Assembly (NCBI GenBank): GCA_963829955.1
Contig: CAWHKS010000025.1
Location: 1 to 64,000, forward strand
Source of the DNA: DASTFY01 sp963829955
Lineage (GTDB): Bacteria; Actinomycetota; Acidimicrobiia; Acidimicrobiales; Ilumatobacteraceae
DNA: 64,000 nucleotides
Reading direction: 5' to 3'
Part shown: piece after piece, positions 1 to 8,127 of the stretch
Layout: every line of letters starts with the position of its first letter
Numbering within the stretch: the first letter of the stretch is position 1
The notes under the pieces: model-generated
The model's input: only the letters and a program-made list of their open reading frames with translations
What the model was told of the DNA's origin: nothing
Databases searched by the model: none
Program-made: the position numbers and the translations under genes

Positions 1-107
1 ACGCCGCCGATCAGTTGCTGATCGATGCCCTGCGCGGCTCCGAACCGCTCCGCGACGGCACGCCACGTGGCGTCTGGCACGACGCACTCCCCATCGGGGA
101 GCCGTAG
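1..107 (+). CDS. C-terminal end of an unidentified protein (truncated by window edge)
   Basis: An open frame beginning at base 3 encodes 34 residues and stops at TAG 105-107. The composition (AADQLLIDALRG... ending HDALPIGEP) looks like a genuine protein end, and the next gene starts 17-42 nt downstream on the same strand. That spacing suggests it belongs to the glycosyltransferase operon. The fragment is too short to assign a family. Confidence 0.45.
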   Translation, partial: AADQLLIDALRGSEPLRDGTPRGVWHDALPIGEP

Positions 108-148
108 CCGCACTGCTGCGGCAGTTGGTCACGGGCGGAATCGACACG

Positions 149-1717
149 ATGCACGCACATCGCACGCTTCGTCGGTGGGCCGACACGGAGCCGGCGATGA
201 TCAAGCGCCCGGCCGAAATCGCGCTGTCGACTGAAACAGGCTGCCAGGCACGTGCCAGGATCGGCGATCTCCTCAGCGCACTGGACCTGGGGTCGTCGTC
301 CCAAAGCTCGGTCGCCGACGCCGAGCGATCATCGCGCGGCCTTCGGATCGCGCAGATCGTGCTGGCCCCCGGCCTCGACGGCGCACTGAGCCGAGGCGGA
401 CTCGGAGACACCGGCGGCGTCGCCAGCCTGCTCGTGTCACTCGGTGAGCATCTCGCCGCACGCGACGACGTCGACCACGTGGTCACCATCGGTCGTGGTG
501 ACCTCAACGACGCGATCCGGGGGCCGGTGACCTCACACGACGGGGGGCTGACCTACGCCACGATCACCGTGGGCGACAGGCACCGTCCGGCCGAGTCGGC
601 CAACGACGCGTGGGAGCACCTCCCCGGCATCGAGCGTGACATCCGACGCACGCTGCACGATGCGCGACCGCTCGATGTGGTCCATCTCCGTATGGCCGAC
701 GTCGGCACGCTCGCAGCAGCGTCAGTCGCCGCAGAGCTGCGACTGCCGGTGTGCTTCAGCCTCGCCCCCGACCCACACCACCTCGTGCATTCGTTGCAGA
801 CAAGAGGGGAGCTCGACGAGGCGTCGTTTGTTCAGCTCGACGCCGACGCTCACATCTGGGTCCGGGCTCGCCTCGTCGAGCAGTTGGCCGCGGAGTCCGA
901 TCGCATCGCGCTGTTCCCCGGCTCTCGAGCCACTGGGTTGATCGACGAGCCGACGACTCGCCACCACGGGCAGCGGCGCGCGGTTGTCGCCGAGGGTGTC
1001 GACGTGGCGCTTGCTCGCCGGGCGGCAACCAGGCAGCGAGCAGCAGCCTTCGGTGCATCGACCGCCCAGGTCGAGGTGAGCACCGGCGTGCTCGACGAAC
1101 TCGCCCGCCGGATCCCGAACTCTCGCCGCGAACTGCCGATCGTGCTCAGCGTCGGGCGCCTCAACCCCGTCAAGGGAATGGAACGCGTCGTCGCCGCCTG
1201 GGCGAACGACCACCTGCTGCAACGCACCTCGAACCTTGTGATCGTCGGCGGCGCGCTCGACCAGCCATCCCGGGTGGAACGGCAGGTGCTCGATGCCATC
1301 GATCGAGACCTCCCCCCGACCGATTCCCGTCGGGCCGGGCTCGTCATGCTCGGTGGACGTCCGCGTGCCGACATCGCCCACCTGTTGGCGAGCGTCGCCG
1401 GCGGTGGGCATGGCAGTTGGGCGCCGGGCGGCGTGTACGTCGACGGTGCACTCAAGGAGGAGTTCGGCCTCGCCGTCCTCGAGGCACTCGCGGCCGGACT
1501 GGTGGTGGTGGCACCGAGCACCGGTGGGCCGTCGAGCTATGTCGAGAACGGCGACACTGGCATCCTCGTGCACCCCGGCGATGCGCTGGAAACCGCGATC
1601 CGGGGTGCCTTCACCCTCGTGGATCGGCCCGGGCGTGCGGACAGGGCCTGCACGATGGTCGAGTCGAGCTACTCGATCGAAACCATGGCAGCCAAGCTCG
1701 TGGCCCTCTACGCATGA
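149..1717 (+). CDS. GT4-family glycosyltransferase (sucrose synthase/sucrose-phosphate synthase-like)
   Basis: GT-B fold retaining glycosyltransferase, about 522 aa. The N-terminal domain has the SRGGLGDTGGVASLL acceptor-side loop typical of sucrose synthase and sucrose-phosphate synthase relatives. The C-terminal domain carries the group-1 signature: VLSVGRLNPVKG, then VYVDGALKEEFGLAVLEALAAG, with the nucleotide-sugar-binding E-x7-E pair in EEFGLAVLE. The donor and acceptor cannot be read from sequence. I prefer ATG 149, but TTG 125 and ATG 197 are possible because the frame stays open to the window edge. The stop overlaps the next gene's ATG (ATGA), so the two are translationally coupled. 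Confidence 0.8.
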   Translation: MHAHRTLRRWADTEPAMIKRPAEIALSTETGCQARARIGDLLSALDLGSSSQSSVADAERSSRGLRIAQIVLAPGLDGALSRGGLGDTGGVASLLVSLGEHLAARDDVDHVVTIGRGDLNDAIRGPVTSHDGGLTYATITVGDRHRPAESANDAWEHLPGIERDIRRTLHDARPLDVVHLRMADVGTLAAASVAAELRLPVCFSLAPDPHHLVHSLQTRGELDEASFVQLDADAHIWVRARLVEQLAAESDRIALFPGSRATGLIDEPTTRHHGQRRAVVAEGVDVALARRAATRQRAAAFGASTAQVEVSTGVLDELARRIPNSRRELPIVLSVGRLNPVKGMERVVAAWANDHLLQRTSNLVIVGGALDQPSRVERQVLDAIDRDLPPTDSRRAGLVMLGGRPRADIAHLLASVAGGGHGSWAPGGVYVDGALKEEFGLAVLEALAAGLVVVAPSTGGPSSYVENGDTGILVHPGDALETAIRGAFTLVDRPGRADRACTMVESSYSIETMAAKLVALYA

Positions 1718-2967
1718 CGCTGCTCGTGCTCAGCCCCGACTTTGCGTCGCACTACGGCCCGCTCGCGATCCTCGCCGATGCGGCCGCGGCGCGCGGGCGT
1801 CGTGTGGTCGTCGCCAGCGGCGACGCGATACGGCCCCGTGTCGAGCGCGACGGCTTCGAGTGGCGCCCGCTCCGGCTCAGCGCCGGAGCCAACGATGGCC
1901 TCGTCCGGCCGGACGGCGCGATCAATCGATTCATCGAGGCGACGCGGCGGGGTGCGGTCGCCACGTTGCACCATCAGGCAACGGAGCGGGCGCGTGATCT
2001 CCTGTGGGAGCCGGAACGGGTTGCTCGCGAGATCATCTCGCTCGTCGAGCAACTCGAGCCCGACCAAACCCTGGTCGACCACGTTTCCTTCGCCTCCACG
2101 CTCGGTCTCCACGCCAGTGGACGTTGCTTCGTCACCCTCGTGCCTGGCCACCCGTCCCAGCTCCCCGTCGGCCGCGAACGCTACGGCGTCCCGCCGGAAT
2201 GGCCAGCGCCCTGCATCCCCGACGCCACCGACTTCGCCCACCTGGAACGACTCGCCGACGACGTCTCGGCTGCATTCACGGCGTGCTGGAATGCCGCCCT
2301 GGCGGAGGTGGCCCCCGGTGGTCTCCCGGTAGCCGACGCGATGCGCATGCACGGCCGCAGGGTGCTCTACAACAGCGACGCAGCGCTCCTCGCGCCCGAT
2401 CGGCGGGCCGCGATCCAGCACGAGCACCGCTTCGTCGGACCGCTCGTGCGTGACGAGAGCTTGCCAGCGGCGTACGCCTCCTGGCTTGCAGGCGGCGACG
2501 GCCGGCGCAACGTGTACGTCGCGCTCGGCACGTTCCTGTCGCTTCGATCCGATGTGCTCGTGGTGATCGCCGACGCGCTCCGTCGCGCCGGTGTGCGTGC
2601 CGCCGTCGCCATCGGCGACACGCCGATCGATTCGCTCGGCCCGATGCCGGATGACTGGATCGTCGACAGGCGGCTGCCGCAGGTCGCGATGTTGTCTGCT
2701 GCCGACCTTGCCATTCATCACGGTGGCAACAACAGCGTGCAGGAGTGTCTGGCCGCCGGAGTCCGCCAATTGGTGCTGCCGTTCTCGACCGATCAGTTCG
2801 CCAACGCGGCCGACCTGGCCCGAACCGGGCGCGCCGCGGTGGCATCGCCGAACCATCTCGACGCCGGTTGTCTTGCCCGCCAGCTCGCCGAGTTGCTCGC
2901 CCCCCCTGCACCGATACCTGTGCCCCGGCTCACCACCGACGAACTCGTCGATGCCCTGTTCGCATGA
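1714..2967 (+). CDS. GT1-family glycosyltransferase (UGT/CrtX/macrolide-GT type)
   Basis: Inverting GT-B glycosyltransferase of 417 aa. It begins with LLVLSPDFASHYGP, the GHxxP-like acceptor loop region of the family. Near residue 330 it has the nucleotide-binding motif IHHGGNNSVQECLAAG, followed by VLPFSTDQFANA, which corresponds to the UGT donor-site segment. GT1 enzymes glycosylate small hydrophobic acceptors such as carotenoids (CrtX), macrolides or sterols; which one applies here is unknown. It starts inside the stop of the upstream GT4 gene, and its stop lies 43 nt before the heliorhodopsin start, so the three probably share a transcript. Confidence 0.8.
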   Translation: MTLLVLSPDFASHYGPLAILADAAAARGRRVVVASGDAIRPRVERDGFEWRPLRLSAGANDGLVRPDGAINRFIEATRRGAVATLHHQATERARDLLWEPERVAREIISLVEQLEPDQTLVDHVSFASTLGLHASGRCFVTLVPGHPSQLPVGRERYGVPPEWPAPCIPDATDFAHLERLADDVSAAFTACWNAALAEVAPGGLPVADAMRMHGRRVLYNSDAALLAPDRRAAIQHEHRFVGPLVRDESLPAAYASWLAGGDGRRNVYVALGTFLSLRSDVLVVIADALRRAGVRAAVAIGDTPIDSLGPMPDDWIVDRRLPQVAMLSAADLAIHHGGNNSVQECLAAGVRQLVLPFSTDQFANAADLARTGRAAVASPNHLDAGCLARQLAELLAPPAPIPVPRLTTDELVDALFA

Positions 2968-3010
2968 CTATCGCCCCCAGCCGACTTCCGAAGGTGAGAC
3001 CATCGCAGCC

Positions 3011-3835
3011 ATGACCGGCGACGCACGAACTGACACGAGAGCGGCCGGCACCGGCCAGCGCGTCATCGACGACGAGGAGCTGAAGCAGCTACGCCGCGTC
3101 AATGCGGCGGCCGGGCTGCTGCATCTCGCCTCGGCGATCCTCATGCTTTCGCTCAACAACGGCTTCCGGATCGGCATCAGCGGGTTCTGGCTCAACGGCC
3201 CACCGGGAACTCCGGTCGAAGACGGCATCATCACCCAGGCGTTCACGTATCCGCTCGCCGTCGCCGTCGCGGTCTTCCTGCTGCTGTCGTCGCTCTTCCA
3301 CTTCCTCATCGCGTTCGGGATGAGCGAGCGCTATCGCGACGAGTTGCAGCACCAGCGGAACCGGTTCCGCTGGGTCGAGTACTCGTTGTCGGCGACACTG
3401 ATGATCGTCATCATCGCGACGATCACGGGCATCACCGACTTCACCGCGCTGATCGCCATTGCCGGCGCCAACGTCGCGATGATCCTGTTCGGTTGGGTGA
3501 TGGAGATGGTCAACGAGCCAGGCCCGACCACCTGGTGGGGTCCGTTCTGGTTCGGCTGCATCGCAGGGGCCGCGCCGTGGATCGCCATCGTGGCGTCGCT
3601 CGTCTACGGCGTCAACTCGGTCGACGGCGCCGAGCGTCCGCCGACCTTCGTCTACGGGATCATCGTGTCGCTGTTCCTGCTGTTCAACTGCTTTGCCGTG
3701 AACCAGTCGCTTCAGTACCGGCGGATCGGCAGATGGCGCGACTACGTGTTCGGCGAACGCATCTACATCGTGCTGAGCTTCGTCGCGAAAAGCGCACTGG
3801 CGTGGCAGGTGTTCGCCAACATCCTCATACCCTGA
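3011..3835 (+). CDS. Heliorhodopsin
   Basis: Seven-helix retinal protein of 274 aa. TM7 contains IYIVLSFVAKSALAWQVF, with the Schiff-base lysine at K260, matching K241 of HeR-48C12. The helix-3 motif RWVEYSLSATLM places the expected carboxylate counterion at E123 (E107 in HeR-48C12). The N-terminus is a charged, signal-less cytoplasmic segment, consistent with the inverted topology of this family. There is no DTD/NDQ pump motif. Heliorhodopsins are slow-photocycle sensors or enzyme modulators whose physiological role is still debated. ATG 3011 is preceded by GAAGGTGAG about 14 nt upstream; earlier in-frame starts run into the upstream gene. It follows two glycosyltransferases and converges on an FAD oxidoreductase. 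Confidence 0.93.
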   Translation: MTGDARTDTRAAGTGQRVIDDEELKQLRRVNAAAGLLHLASAILMLSLNNGFRIGISGFWLNGPPGTPVEDGIITQAFTYPLAVAVAVFLLLSSLFHFLIAFGMSERYRDELQHQRNRFRWVEYSLSATLMIVIIATITGITDFTALIAIAGANVAMILFGWVMEMVNEPGPTTWWGPFWFGCIAGAAPWIAIVASLVYGVNSVDGAERPPTFVYGIIVSLFLLFNCFAVNQSLQYRRIGRWRDYVFGERIYIVLSFVAKSALAWQVFANILIP

Positions 3836-3878
3836 CCAGGTCCAGAGATCGGAGTCCTCGGATGGTTCGAGCGTTGGT

Positions 3879-5143
3879 TCAGGTGAGCGAGGCAATGACG
3901 GCTTCACCGCAGCGCCGCCCCGAGTAGAGGGCGCCCTGGATGGAGGCGGTGTCACGGTGATCGCCGCACACGAACATGCCGTCGCCGAGATCGACCCGTT
4001 GCTTGGGAGAGAACGGGGGATGTTGGCGAGGTTGGCCGTGGGCGATCGCATCGGTGCGCAGGTGACGCCAGTCGTCGACCGGGCGGCCCCAGATGCGTCG
4101 CAGCTGGCCCCTAACTGTGGGCTCGATGTCTGGATCGTCGACACCCGGACAGGCGGCTGCGATCAGAACCGATCCCTGCGGGGCGTACTCGCGAGCGACG
4201 CTGCTGATCACCGCGATGTTGAGGGCCGGACCCGTACCCGTGCCGTCGAGCACGATGTAGCGATCGGGGATCGGTGCGGCGTCGGCCGCCAACCAGACGC
4301 ATGTTGCCGGATTCGACTCGACTGGTGGCAGTCCGAGCAGCGACACGGCACGCGGGCCTTCGACCGCAACGACAACGCGTGTGGCATTGATCGAGTGACC
4401 ATCAGCAAGCGACACTTCACACGGTGCGACACCGATGACCTCGGTGTCGAAGTGGATCAAGCCGTCGGGGAGGCGAGCTGACAGCTGGTCCGGAATCGTT
4501 CCCATCCCGAGCGCCGGCACGGCGACATCTCCCAAGATCAGGCTCCGCAGGATCACGTCCAACATGCGGCGGCTGGTGCGCAGCGACGGATCGAGCTGAA
4601 AGCCACCCACCAACGGCCGGAAAAGCCCTCGATGATGCGGTTGCTGAAGCCCTGTTGTTCGAGTGCTGTCAGGGTGCTGATGTCGGGTTGGCGAAGCAGC
4701 TCGGGGGCGGTGGACCTCGTCACGCGGCTTCGTTGGCCGAGGATCCGCAGCTTGTCGGCAATGGTGCCGACCGGGGCGAACCCGGTCCTCAGCAACGTGC
4801 GAGGGCGCCGAATCGGATCACCGACGAGATCCGTCGACGTGCCGTTCCACACGAGCGCACCCGGCTCGAACCGACGCAAGTCGAGCACGTCGAGATCGAA
4901 CTGGGTCTGCAGCTCTGGATATGCCGTGAGCAGCACCTGGAAGCCCCGGTCGAGCCGGAACCCGTCGACGACGTCGGTGCGGACTCGGCCGCCGACACGG
5001 TCGGATGCCTCCAGCAGCACGACATCGTGGCCAGCGCGGTGCAGGGTGTTGGCGGCTGCCAGACCCGCCAGCCCGGCCCCCACGATCACTACTTCGGCCG
5101 TGCGGGGGAGCGGCCGGCGATCTATCGACGAGTGGGAGGTCAC
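3879..5143 (-). pseudogene. FAD-dependent oxidoreductase (phytoene desaturase / amine oxidase type), one frameshift
   Basis: The N-terminal half has the Rossmann FAD motif VVIVGAGLAGLAAANTL and the following LEASDRVGGRVRTD. The C-terminal half has LGMGTIPDQLSARL and the terminal FAD motif MFVCGDHRDTASIQGALYSG. The two halves lie in different frames. They join at the TTTT run at 4624-4621, where one missing T would restore EGFFRPLVGGFQLD, the expected family sequence. The start is taken as GTG 5143, preceded by AGGAAGGA; ATG 5167 lacks a ribosome-binding site. The family includes carotenoid desaturases, FAD-dependent protoporphyrinogen oxidase and related enzymes. It is convergent with the heliorhodopsin, 43 bp away. 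An assembly indel is as likely as true inactivation. Confidence 0.75.
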
Positions 5144-5215
5144 GGCGTGGTCCTTCCTGGAGTCCATTCAAGCTGGATTAAATTCGACTGAACAATGTTA
5201 AAGCGACCCGCGAAC
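5144..5215 (-). promoter_or_regulatory. AT-rich putative promoter/leader of the FAD oxidoreductase
   Basis: About 40 bp upstream of the oxidoreductase is strikingly AT-rich for this genome. Read on the minus strand it contains TTTAACATTGTT and AATTTAATCC, with a 9-bp pseudo-palindrome AACATTGTT. No clean -35/-10 pair is evident. A regulated promoter is an inference from composition and position. Confidence 0.35.
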
Positions 5216-5438
5216 GCGGTAGGTCCCATCGCCGACCGTTGGGAGGTTCGGCCCCACCGACGCAAGGCAGCACCAGGCCTTCACGTGATTGCGGGCGAGA
5301 GTCCTGGATTCACACGCCCTTTCACGCCCCCTGGTCGAGTTTGCCGCTCGTGACCTGCGCGCCTCCGTGGACGGACGGGGGTTCAGGCGCCGAGCATTCC
5401 CTCCAGCACTCGGACCGGCGAAACCCCTGGTCAGACGG

Positions 5439-5482
5439 GTTGTGACGTGCCGACCCGTGAACTGCACGGATCACGTCACGAC
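5439..5482. repeat. Nested inverted repeat downstream of tmRNA
   Basis: Outer arms GTTGTGACGTG (5439-5449) and CACGTCACGAC (5472-5482) are complementary except for one G-T pair. They enclose a second hairpin, CCGTG-AACTG-CACGG. It lies 38 nt beyond the tmRNA 3' end on the strand being transcribed, so it may terminate or process the tmRNA precursor, although no U-tract follows. The rest of 5144-5519 contains no credible gene. Confidence 0.5.
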
Positions 5483-5519
5483 TCAGGAAACACCTGGTAG
5501 ATGACCATTTCTTGCGCGG

Positions 5520-5902
5520 TGGAGCTGGGGGGAATCGAACCCCCGTCCATCAGGCGGTGACCGCCCGTGCTACGACCATTCCCGAGTGCGGGGCTCACGG
5601 TGCCCCACCGCCGGGTCGGCTGACCTCCGGGAGGAGGTCCACGGCTCGTCTTTCCGAACCGTCAGCAGTCTTTCCTGCCGTCAGCCTGCTTTCAGGCTGT
5701 CATCCTCCGCTTCTGTTGCCGGGCTGCGGTGGAGCGGCCCCGTGCGGCCTTGCGGCTCACGATGGCTGTCGATTCACCTGAAGATCAGGCGGCGACAGCG
5801 AACTGCGTGTTGGCAGTTTTTGTTGGTGCCCCGTTTAGCGAGTCTGAGCAACTCGGGTCGCACGCTCGATCAGCGACACTGACGTCGAAACCTGTCAGCC
5901 CC
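5520..5902 (-). ncRNA. ssrA: tmRNA (transfer-messenger RNA)
   Basis: The 5' end reads GGGGCTGACAGGTTTCGAC and the 3' end GGTTCGATTCCCCCCAGCTCCA, giving the alanyl tRNA-like domain with the T-arm GGTTCGATTCC and the GGGGCTG/CAGCTCC acceptor stem. The internal reading frame encodes the proteolysis tag GAPTKTANTQFAVAA and ends at TGA 5787-5785. The resume codon is GGG after CTAAAC, or the following GCA. The length of 383 nt is typical. The bases after the discriminator A are CCG, so CCA must be added enzymatically. The partner gene smpB lies 1.7 kb upstream on the same strand. Confidence 0.95.
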
Positions 5903-5919
5903 GTTGAGTTTGCCCGACC

Positions 5920-5925
5920 ATTGTA
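5920..5925 (-). promoter_or_regulatory. Putative -10 element of ssrA
   Basis: TACAAT on the minus strand, 17 nt upstream of the mature tmRNA 5' end. This leaves room for a short leader removed by RNase P. No convincing -35 hexamer is visible at 16-18 nt spacing. Confidence 0.5.
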
Positions 5926-5955
5926 CCGGCGGAGTTGCGGAGACATGCCTGGTTT

Positions 5956-6000
5956 CGGGCCGGAGACCGGCCCGCTAGTCGGCAGCTCCCGGCCGACTAG
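5956..6000 (-). terminator. Tandem hairpin terminator of the carotenoid oxygenase gene
   Basis: Two perfect hairpins sit side by side at the end of the gene. CTAGTCGGC pairs with GCCGACTAG (9 bp, overlapping the stop codon), and CGGGCCGG-TCT-CCGGCCCG forms an 8-bp stem. A U-tract is absent, as is common in high-GC actinobacteria. They separate the oxygenase gene from the ssrA promoter. Confidence 0.6.
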
Positions 6001-7547
6001 GCGGGAACCCAGGCCGCGTGGAAGCCGTAGGGCACACGGGCGGGCAGTTCCACCTCCGCGATCGGGCCGTCGGCGACCTCGGTTGCATCGATCACGACCA
6101 GCTCGCTCTTGTCCGTCGCCTCGTCGTGGACGTAGGTCAGCAGGTACCCCTCGTCTTCTCCGGCACCGGCGGGGACGAAGAGCCACTCCCCGCTGTGCGC
6201 GGCGGGCTCGGTGTCCCACACCTCATAGTCACCGGTCGTCATGTCGCGTTTGATGACGCCACCGAACTCGGCGGTCTCGGGGTTGTCGCGGGTCTCGACG
6301 AGGTAGCCGTAGCGATAGTCACGGCCGACGAGGCGTGGGTCGCGCGACGGGAGGTCGCCCGTGCGGTCCATCTCGGACACCTCGTCACGGACGCCGCCGG
6401 TCGCGGTGTTCAGCGTCCATCGCCGCAACGAGGCGTCACCGCCGAGCACCTCGCCATCGACGAAGACGCTGGCGAGGCGGCACACGTCGACGATGACCTC
6501 GTCACCGCGTCGGAACACGTTGATCCCGTGGAACACGTAGCACGGCTCGATGTCGAACCACCGCAGCCGGTCGGCACCGCCGGCGAGCGGCATCACGCCC
6601 ACCCGGGCACCGGCCTCCGGACGCCACTGGTACGGGAACGCCCCGCTGGCCGGATCCTCGATGTACTTCGTCGCCGCCTCGAGGTCGAACACGACCGGGA
6701 GATCCCAGAACACGGCATCGGTCTCTGTGATCGCGAAGTCGTGCATCATCACGCTGTTCGGGAGATCGATGGTCTCGACGTGGCTCATCGAGCCGTCCGG
6801 CTCTGTGACGTGGTAGGTGAGGTAGGGCGGCACGAAGCCGTAGCCGAACGAGTGCAGGCGACCGGTCGCCGGGTCGATCTTCGGGTGAGCGGTGAACGAG
6901 CTCGTCAGCACCCCGCCGAAGTCGTGGGGGCCGATGGTCGCGAGGTCGGATGGGTCGACGCCGTACGGCAGGCCGACCTCCCCGCTCGTGAGGAGTCGCC
7001 CAGCGTGCCAGATCGCCGACACGTTCGACTGGTTGGACGCGCCTCCGGGAGCGCCCTGTCCGAACCCGGCGCCGGCCTGGTACATCGTCGTGTTGACGAA
7101 CCGGTTGGCGTACATCGTCGCCTTACCGTCCTCGAAGCGGACCCCGTGCACCATCCCGTCCCCGAAGAACCAGTGGGGTGAGTCGCCGCTCGCCGGGTTC
7201 GACCCGTTGCGGACGTAGAGGCCGTTGAGCTCCCGTGGGAGCGCGCCGCGGACCGTCAGCTCGGTGTGCATGACCTCGCTGGCGACCGGGGCGAAGTTGC
7301 CCTGCAGCCACCACGGCCGTGCCGGATCGACGGCCGCCGTAGTGGGCGGCGCCGTCGTCGGCGCGCCGGTGGTCGGTGGCACGGTCGTCGTGGACAGCGT
7401 GGTGGACGACGGCAGCTCGGTGGTCGGCGGGGATCCGCCCGTCGACGGACTGCCGGAGCGGCCGCACGCAGCGACGACTGCTGCCAGCGATGCCACCCCA
7501 CCCGCGCTCAGCGACCACCGGATCACCTCCCGCCGGCTGGCTCCCAC
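5997..7547 (-). CDS. Exported carotenoid cleavage oxygenase (RPE65/CCD family), lipoprotein
   Basis: 516 aa. Residues 5-28 form a Tat-like export signal (SRREVIRWSL, hydrophobic stretch, lipobox VAAC with C28). A Thr/Pro/Ser-rich spacer spans about 40-72. The rest is a single carotenoid oxygenase beta-propeller. All four Fe(II)-binding histidines are present in their motifs: H221 (TAHPKIDP), H269 (MMHDFAIT), H340 (VFHGINVF) and H510 (YGFHAAW). The E of SGEWLFVP matches a conserved second-shell acid. The family cleaves carotenoids or apocarotenoids with O2, in some cases yielding retinal; related enzymes cleave stilbenes and lignin-type compounds. Start is GTG. It lies between ssrA and smpB, 2.2 kb from the heliorhodopsin. 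Confidence 0.9.
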   Translation of the reverse strand: MGASRREVIRWSLSAGGVASLAAVVAACGRSGSPSTGGSPPTTELPSSTTLSTTTVPPTTGAPTTAPPTTAAVDPARPWWLQGNFAPVASEVMHTELTVRGALPRELNGLYVRNGSNPASGDSPHWFFGDGMVHGVRFEDGKATMYANRFVNTTMYQAGAGFGQGAPGGASNQSNVSAIWHAGRLLTSGEVGLPYGVDPSDLATIGPHDFGGVLTSSFTAHPKIDPATGRLHSFGYGFVPPYLTYHVTEPDGSMSHVETIDLPNSVMMHDFAITETDAVFWDLPVVFDLEAATKYIEDPASGAFPYQWRPEAGARVGVMPLAGGADRLRWFDIEPCYVFHGINVFRRGDEVIVDVCRLASVFVDGEVLGGDASLRRWTLNTATGGVRDEVSEMDRTGDLPSRDPRLVGRDYRYGYLVETRDNPETAEFGGVIKRDMTTGDYEVWDTEPAAHSGEWLFVPAGAGEDEGYLLTYVHDEATDKSELVVIDATEVADGPIAEVELPARVPYGFHAAWVPA

Positions 7548-7584
7548 GGATCGTCAGTGTGTCATGCAGACCAGGCGTTCGGCT

Positions 7585-8064
7585 CTAGTCCAGATGGCCC
7601 TTGCGCTGGCGGCCGAGGGCTCTGGCCACCTCCCGGTTGGCGTCGCGTTCGGCCATGGCCTGGCGGTGGTCGCCCTTGCGCCTGCCCCGGGCCAGGGCCA
7701 ACTCGACCTTGGCCCGCCCGTCCTTGAAGTAGATGGCCAGGGGGACGACGGCCAGCCGCTCCTGCGCCACACGGGCGCCGATCTTCTCGATCTCTTCGGC
7801 GTGCAGCAGCAGCTTGCGGGGGCGGTCCGGGTCGGGGGCGTCCGAACCCGTGGCGAAGGCGTACGGGGCGATGTGCACGCCTTCGAGCCAGGCGTCCGTC
7901 TTGCCGAAGCGCGCGTACGCATCAGCCATCTGCACCTCGCTCGCCCGCAGGCTCTTGACCTCGGAGCCGCGCAACACCAGCCCGGCCTCGAACGTCTCGA
8001 GGATGGTGAAGTCACGCCTGGCCTTGCGGTTGCTGGCGACGAGCTTGGTGCCGGAGGGACTCAT
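7585..8064 (-). CDS. smpB: SsrA-binding protein SmpB
   Basis: 159 aa, the usual size. Family motifs are present: KLVASNRKARRDFTILETFEAGLVL, G-S-EVKSLR, the LAIYFKDGRAKVELALARGRRKGDHR segment, and a basic C-terminal tail. SmpB binds the tRNA-like domain of tmRNA and delivers it to stalled ribosomes. The start is ATG 8064. The motif TAGCCT lies 10 nt upstream and may be the -10 element. It is divergent from the JAMM peptidase. Confidence 0.95.
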   Translation of the reverse strand: MSPSGTKLVASNRKARRDFTILETFEAGLVLRGSEVKSLRASEVQMADAYARFGKTDAWLEGVHIAPYAFATGSDAPDPDRPRKLLLHAEEIEKIGARVAQERLAVVPLAIYFKDGRAKVELALARGRRKGDHRQAMAERDANREVARALGRQRKGHLD

Positions 8065-8127
8065 GGGATCGTCGAGGCTACCGACCACCACGACCCGAGG
8101 GGCCCGCCTGGATAGCCTCGCCCGCCG

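Noticed and set aside
722..1573. Long minus-strand frame opposite the GT4 gene
   Set aside because: Shadow of the plus-strand gene: Arg/His/Pro-biased composition, no ribosome-binding site and no domain, while the sense frame has full GT motifs.
5198..5467. 89-codon minus-strand frame between tmRNA and the FAD oxidoreductase
   Set aside because: Arg-rich composition, no ribosome-binding site, and it contains the nested inverted repeat. No recognisable protein features.
5785..6219. 144-codon minus-strand frame running through ssrA
   Set aside because: It only appears to be a protein because it ends in the tmRNA tag. The upstream part is antisense or out of frame to the oxygenase gene.
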